A stretch of DNA of 7,574 bases, taken from Clostridium sp. SCN 57-10 (GTDB lineage: Bacteria; Bacillota; Clostridia; Oscillospirales; Butyricicoccaceae). The stretch is from contig MEFT01000125.1 in NCBI GenBank assembly GCA_001725215.1, forward strand, positions 1-7,574. Direction: 5' to 3'. The notes beneath the pieces are model-generated. The model was not told where the DNA came from and made no database searches. It saw nothing but the letters and a program-made list of their open reading frames with translations. Shown in pieces: positions 5,173-7,574 of the stretch. Position 1 is the first letter of the stretch; every line of letters starts with the position of its first letter. A program made the translations under genes and the position numbers.

Positions 5173-6255
5173 CTATGCAAGCGTGCGCGAGGAAGAGAGG
5201 TCGTCGGTAATGAGCCCCGTCCCCAAGCTGTCGCGCAGCGCGCGCATGTTACGCCGCATGGCCTCCAGCTCCGTATCGCTGTGAAGCAGCGCCAGAATGT
5301 CGCGCGAGACATCGGAATCCTTGGCCCACACGACGCGTCCAAGGCGCGATTCTTCGATATAGCGCGCGTTGCCGATCTCCTGCAGCAAAAACGGATTAAT
5401 GACATAGAGCGGCGTGCCCGTATGGATGGCTTCAAACAGCGTAATACCGCCCGCCTTGGAAACGACGAGATCGGCACGTCGCATATATTCGGCGACGTTG
5501 TCGGTATAGCCGACGACGTTTAGCGAAGGATATTTCTTCGTGAGCGTGCGCTGCAGCTTTCTGTTTTTTCCGGTGATGATGGTGGTTTTGACACCCGGCA
5601 TGACCGAAAGACGCGAAAACAGCTCGTCCGCATAAGGAATGAGGCCGAGCCCGCCTCCCATGACAAGAAGCTCGCGGCATCGACCGTCGCGTGCCACAGG
5701 GGTCTCTTCCTTAAAGCACTGGCGCACCGGGATGCCGCGCACACGGATGCGTGAGGGGGCAACGCCGCGCGTCACCAGATCGCGGCGCACGCTCTCCGTT
5801 GCGACGAAGTAAAGATCGGTGTTGGGGGCCAGCCATTCCGCGTTAACCGAAATGTCGGTAATGCAAGTACAGAGCAGGAAGCGGTGTTCGTTCCTGCTCA
5901 TATAGTCGGAAATATACTGGGTAACCACCGGGAAGGTGGATAGAATGATGTCGGGGTCATAGGTGCGCAGCAGCTCGCGCATTTTCGGAACGACGAGCAG
6001 GCGAAACGGTGCTGCTTGACGGCGGCGGTCAGCCGCACGGCTGATCGCGTTGAAGAGATCGGTGCCGTGTGTCACAAGCACATTGAAGCCTCCGTATATG
6101 GCGTGGCTTAAGGCGGGAGACAAAAATTCCATGACGTCTACGATGGAAACATTTGCTTCCGTATCATGCGAGGAGATCTCCTGCTTGAGAGCCGAGGCGG
6201 CTGACCAGTGACCCATGCCGAATCGCCCCGTCAAAATCAATATATTTTTAGACAT
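5173..6255 (-). CDS. MGDG-synthase/UgtP-like glycosyltransferase (GT28), probable diacylglycerol glycosyltransferase
   Basis: This predicted membrane-associated enzyme transfers a sugar from a UDP-sugar to a lipid acceptor, most likely diacylglycerol. The product would be a membrane glycolipid of the kind used as lipoteichoic-acid anchor or structural lipid. The 360 residues show the MGDG_synth N-terminal domain (PF06925): GRFGMGHWSAASAL at 10-23, a basic helix at 75-95, and TDIS at 133-136. The C-terminal GT-B donor-binding domain (PF04101 type) follows, with MGGGLG at 199-204, SKAGGITLFEA at 266-276 and NPFLLQEIGNA at 287-297. Length is close to B. subtilis UgtP (382). MurG is a distant alternative, but the N-terminal pattern is that of MGDG synthase. 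The start is ATG 6255 with AAGGAG at 6268-6273; the 12-nt spacing is rather long. A promoter candidate lies at 6327-6355. The flippase-like gene follows 73 bp downstream, probably in the same transcript. The actual sugar donor and acceptor cannot be read from sequence. Confidence 0.92.
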   Translation of the reverse strand: MSKNILILTGRFGMGHWSAASALKQEISSHDTEANVSIVDVMEFLSPALSHAIYGGFNVLVTHGTDLFNAISRAADRRRQAAPFRLLVVPKMRELLRTYDPDIILSTFPVVTQYISDYMSRNEHRFLLCTCITDISVNAEWLAPNTDLYFVATESVRRDLVTRGVAPSRIRVRGIPVRQCFKEETPVARDGRCRELLVMGGGLGLIPYADELFSRLSVMPGVKTTIITGKNRKLQRTLTKKYPSLNVVGYTDNVAEYMRRADLVVSKAGGITLFEAIHTGTPLYVINPFLLQEIGNARYIEESRLGRVVWAKDSDVSRDILALLHSDTELEAMRRNMRALRDSLGTGLITDDLSSSRTLA

Positions 6256-6326
6256 AAACAGATACCGCTCCTTTTTCCTTCACTTCTTTTAGCATGACAG
6301 AAAAAAGTGAACAACCAATGGATAAA

Positions 6327-6355
6327 ATTCTAACAAAAAACTTAAGATTTAACAA
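6327..6355 (-). promoter_or_regulatory. Candidate sigma-A promoter of the glycosyltransferase/flippase-like unit
   Basis: On the minus strand TTGTTA (6350-6355, 4 of 6) and TAGAAT (6327-6332, 5 of 6) are separated by 17 bp in an AT-rich stretch. The predicted start is near 6320, leaving a leader of about 65 nt before the ATG at 6255. It lies downstream of the hairpin at 6358-6387, so it would give this unit its own transcription. Confidence 0.5.
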
Positions 6356-6357
6356 GC

Positions 6358-6387
6358 GTATGTAGGGCGGCCGAAGCCGCCGCATAC
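6358..6387 (-). terminator. cUUCGg hairpin after the DUF1540 gene, possible terminator without U tract
   Basis: On the minus-strand RNA GGCGGC (6376-6381) pairs with GCCGCC (6366-6371) around a UUCG loop (6372-6375) closed by C-G. This is the exceptionally stable cUUCGg tetraloop. An outer GUAUG/CAUAC stem (6383-6387 with 6358-6362) extends it across a small internal loop. It starts 15 nt after the DUF1540 stop codon and just before the next promoter, where a terminator would be expected. The usual U run is missing, since the next T-rich stretch is about 20 nt away. It could instead be an RNA-stabilising 3' end. Confidence 0.5.
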
Positions 6388-6401
6388 CATACGCGAGTAC
6401 T

Positions 6402-6725
6402 TCAGCGCGATTCGAAAGTCGAGCACAGCGTCTCGCCGCTCGAACCCGCGCCGTCTCCGTCCACAAGAATACTCTCTGCTTCGCAGACAAGCTTGCCGTT
6501 GTCATTGTAGATGCAGTTTGTTGCATCACAATGAATGTCCGTTGCCTTCACGGCGTTGTCGGTATCGACCGACGAGGTAAACGAGTTTCCCTTGTCGCCG
6601 AACGAGCGGCAGCAGGTGTCGTCTTTGCTGCACGAGCCAGTGCCGTCCACCTTGATTTCCATGCGCGCGCAGAGGGTGTTTTTGTTGTTGATGCAGTTTG
6701 TTACGTTACAAGTAAGATTCGTCAT
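6402..6725 (-). CDS. Cysteine-rich protein with two tandem DUF1540 domains
   Basis: This is a 107-residue soluble protein made of two copies of the DUF1540 domain (PF07561), a short cysteine-rich module common in Clostridia. It is thought to bind metal, but its function is unknown. Copy 1 spans residues 4-42 with cysteines at 6, 11, 19, 32, 38 and 39. Copy 2 spans 64-104 with cysteines at 66, 71, 81 and 101. Both keep the C-x4-C spacing, a central I-x-V-D-G segment and a final C-x-S/T-F. Copy 1 has two cysteines (32, 38) not matched in copy 2. The linker (residues 43-63) is acidic and polar. There is no signal peptide or membrane segment. The start is ATG 6725, with a perfect AGGAGG at 6733-6738 and 7 nt spacing. 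It probably has its own promoter (6786-6813) and ends before a stable hairpin at 6358-6387. Domain assignment is confident; role is unknown. Confidence 0.88.
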   Translation of the reverse strand: MTNLTCNVTNCINNKNTLCARMEIKVDGTGSCSKDDTCCRSFGDKGNSFTSSVDTDNAVKATDIHCDATNCIYNDNGKLVCEAESILVDGDGAGSSGETLCSTFESR

Positions 6726-6745
6726 CTCTTGTCCTCCTCAAATAT

Positions 6746-6759
6746 TGTCAGATCAGACA
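6746..6759. promoter_or_regulatory. Imperfect palindrome in the DUF1540 leader, possible operator
   Basis: TGTCAGATCAGACA is a 14-bp palindrome with six of seven base pairs symmetric. It lies between the predicted transcription start (about 6779) and the ribosome binding site (6733-6738) of the DUF1540 gene. The position suits a repressor site, but no known regulator consensus is recognised. Confidence 0.3.
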
Positions 6760-6785
6760 AGACTATTTTGTGATGACGCGTGGAA

Positions 6786-6813
6786 AATATAAGAGGAAAA
6801 TTTGAAAAAACAA
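6786..6813 (-). promoter_or_regulatory. Candidate sigma-A promoter of the DUF1540 gene
   Basis: On the minus strand TTGTTT (6808-6813, 3 of 6) and TATATT (6786-6791, 5 of 6) stand 16 bp apart, giving a start near 6779 and a leader of about 54 nt. It lies in the 98-bp gap after the FtsX-type permease. No terminator is visible after that permease, so read-through into the DUF1540 gene is also possible. Confidence 0.4.
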
Positions 6814-6823
6814 GGAACAGGCA

Positions 6824-7574
6824 TCAAATATTGTCGGCGCGCAGAGCCTCAATAATGTGGTCGCGTTTCAGGCGCGCGGAGGAATAAGCCATAGAAAGCC
6901 CCACAATGCCTAAAATGAGCAGCGAACCGATGAGAACGCCCAGCCAGGGGATTGTAAACGGTGTGTCAAAGTTACGACCCAGCAGTGAGTGCATGCCATA
7001 CATGACGGCAAAACCAAGCGGAAGACCGTAAAGCAGAGCTTTGAGTCCATAAAGCAGGCTTTCAAACCGTATCATGCGGGCAAAGCTGCGCGGCGTCATG
7101 CCGACCGAGCGCAACATGGCAAGCTCGCGGCGGCGGAGCATCAGGCCGGTCGTCACCGTGTTGAGGATGTTGGCGCAGCCGATGAGGGCGATCAGCGTAA
7201 TGAAGCCAAATACGAAAATGTTGACGATGGTAAGCATCTGATTTGCTTCGCGCATCTCTTCGTTGATGTTCTGGTAGTTGACGTTCATGTCAACAAAGAG
7301 AGAATCACCGATCAGCTCGTCAACTTGTGTGCACAGCGCATTAGGGTCTTTGCTGAAAAAGGCGGTGAAGCCGTACGGCGTGTTGTCGGGTGTCAGCTTC
7401 ATCAGCGTATCGGCGCGCAGGATGAGAAGACATTCCGCGGGCGAATAGCTGCGGTTGCTGACAAAGGTGGGAGGCTCGGAGCATACGCCGGAGATAGAGA
7501 GGGAGCTTTCCGTCTCGTCGATCGTGACCGCAAGCGTATCGCCTGTTTTCAGGTTAAACGGATTCAGCTCCGTA
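6824..7574 (-). CDS. FtsX/MacB-type ABC transporter permease, C-terminal part (5' end outside window)
   Basis: The frame stays open from the window edge (first full codon at 7573) to the TGA at 6824-6826, giving 249 visible residues; the ATG at 7402 is internal. The N-terminal third of the visible part is an extracytoplasmic segment of the MacB_PCD type. Three transmembrane helices of an FtsX domain follow: an MLTIVNIFVFGFITLIALIG-type helix preceding N-I-L-N-T-V, a second starting near SLLYGLKALLYGLP, and a last one near LGVLIGSLLILGIVGL. The signature between helices 1 and 2, RRRELAMLRSVGMT, is characteristic of this permease family. Such proteins work with an ATP-binding partner (not in this window) in export, resistance, lipoprotein handling or signalling. 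The substrate cannot be predicted. No terminator is evident downstream; the next gene (DUF1540) has a separate candidate promoter. Confidence 0.88.
   Translation of the reverse strand, partial: TELNPFNLKTGDTLAVTIDETESSLSISGVCSEPPTFVSNRSYSPAECLLILRADTLMKLTPDNTPYGFTAFFSKDPNALCTQVDELIGDSLFVDMNVNYQNINEEMREANQMLTIVNIFVFGFITLIALIGCANILNTVTTGLMLRRRELAMLRSVGMTPRSFARMIRFESLLYGLKALLYGLPLGFAVMYGMHSLLGRNFDTPFTIPWLGVLIGSLLILGIVGLSMAYSSARLKRDHIIEALRADNI

Overview
The window looks like a chromosomal segment of a GC-rich, endospore-forming Firmicute (class Clostridia, plausibly Oscillospirales/Ruminococcaceae). The reasons are a SpoIIE homologue, a UgtP/MGDG-synthase-type glycolipid glycosyltransferase, a DUF1540 protein, strong AGGAGG-type ribosome binding sites, and GC-rich genes separated by AT-rich promoter regions. 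The species cannot be named from this sequence alone.

Layout: (1) 1-345 (+) is the 3' end of an EamA/DMT-family transporter. It converges on (2) 390-659 (-), a small membrane-anchored conserved hypothetical protein that starts with TTG and lies 57 bp downstream of (3) spoIIE, 717-2941 (-). spoIIE is read in two frames and needs a single-base correction, most simply at a G5 run at 2019-2023. A bidirectional terminator at 349-384 separates the EamA gene from the spoIIE operon. (4) 2942-3125 is a divergent promoter region. Its plus-strand promoter (TTTACA, 17 bp, TATAAT) carries two perfect GAAC-N4-GTTC LexA/SOS boxes, one filling the -35/-10 spacer and one just after the predicted transcription start. 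It drives (5) 3126-4016 (+), a TIGR03915/DUF4130 'probable DNA metabolism protein' of unknown biochemical function. A second bidirectional terminator (4021-4054) separates it from (6) 4053-5099 (-), a PF03706-type multispanning membrane protein. That gene lies downstream of (7) 5173-6255 (-), a GT28/MGDG-synthase-type glycosyltransferase. (8) 6402-6725 (-) encodes a tandem DUF1540 cysteine-rich protein. (9) 6824-7574 (-) is the 3' part of an FtsX/MacB-type ABC transporter permease, cut by the window edge.

How the genes fit together: spoIIE and its small follower form one transcription unit for sporulation (activation of the forespore sigma factor). The DUF4130 gene is a separate unit that appears to be under direct SOS control and lacks its usual radical-SAM partner in this window. 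The glycosyltransferase and PF03706 genes form a likely two-gene unit for making, and possibly translocating, a membrane glycolipid. The DUF1540 gene has its own promoter. The most interesting signal is the double-LexA-box promoter in front of the orphan DUF4130 gene. No tRNA, rRNA, CRISPR array or insertion sequence is visible, and no gap without a gene exceeds 300 bases.
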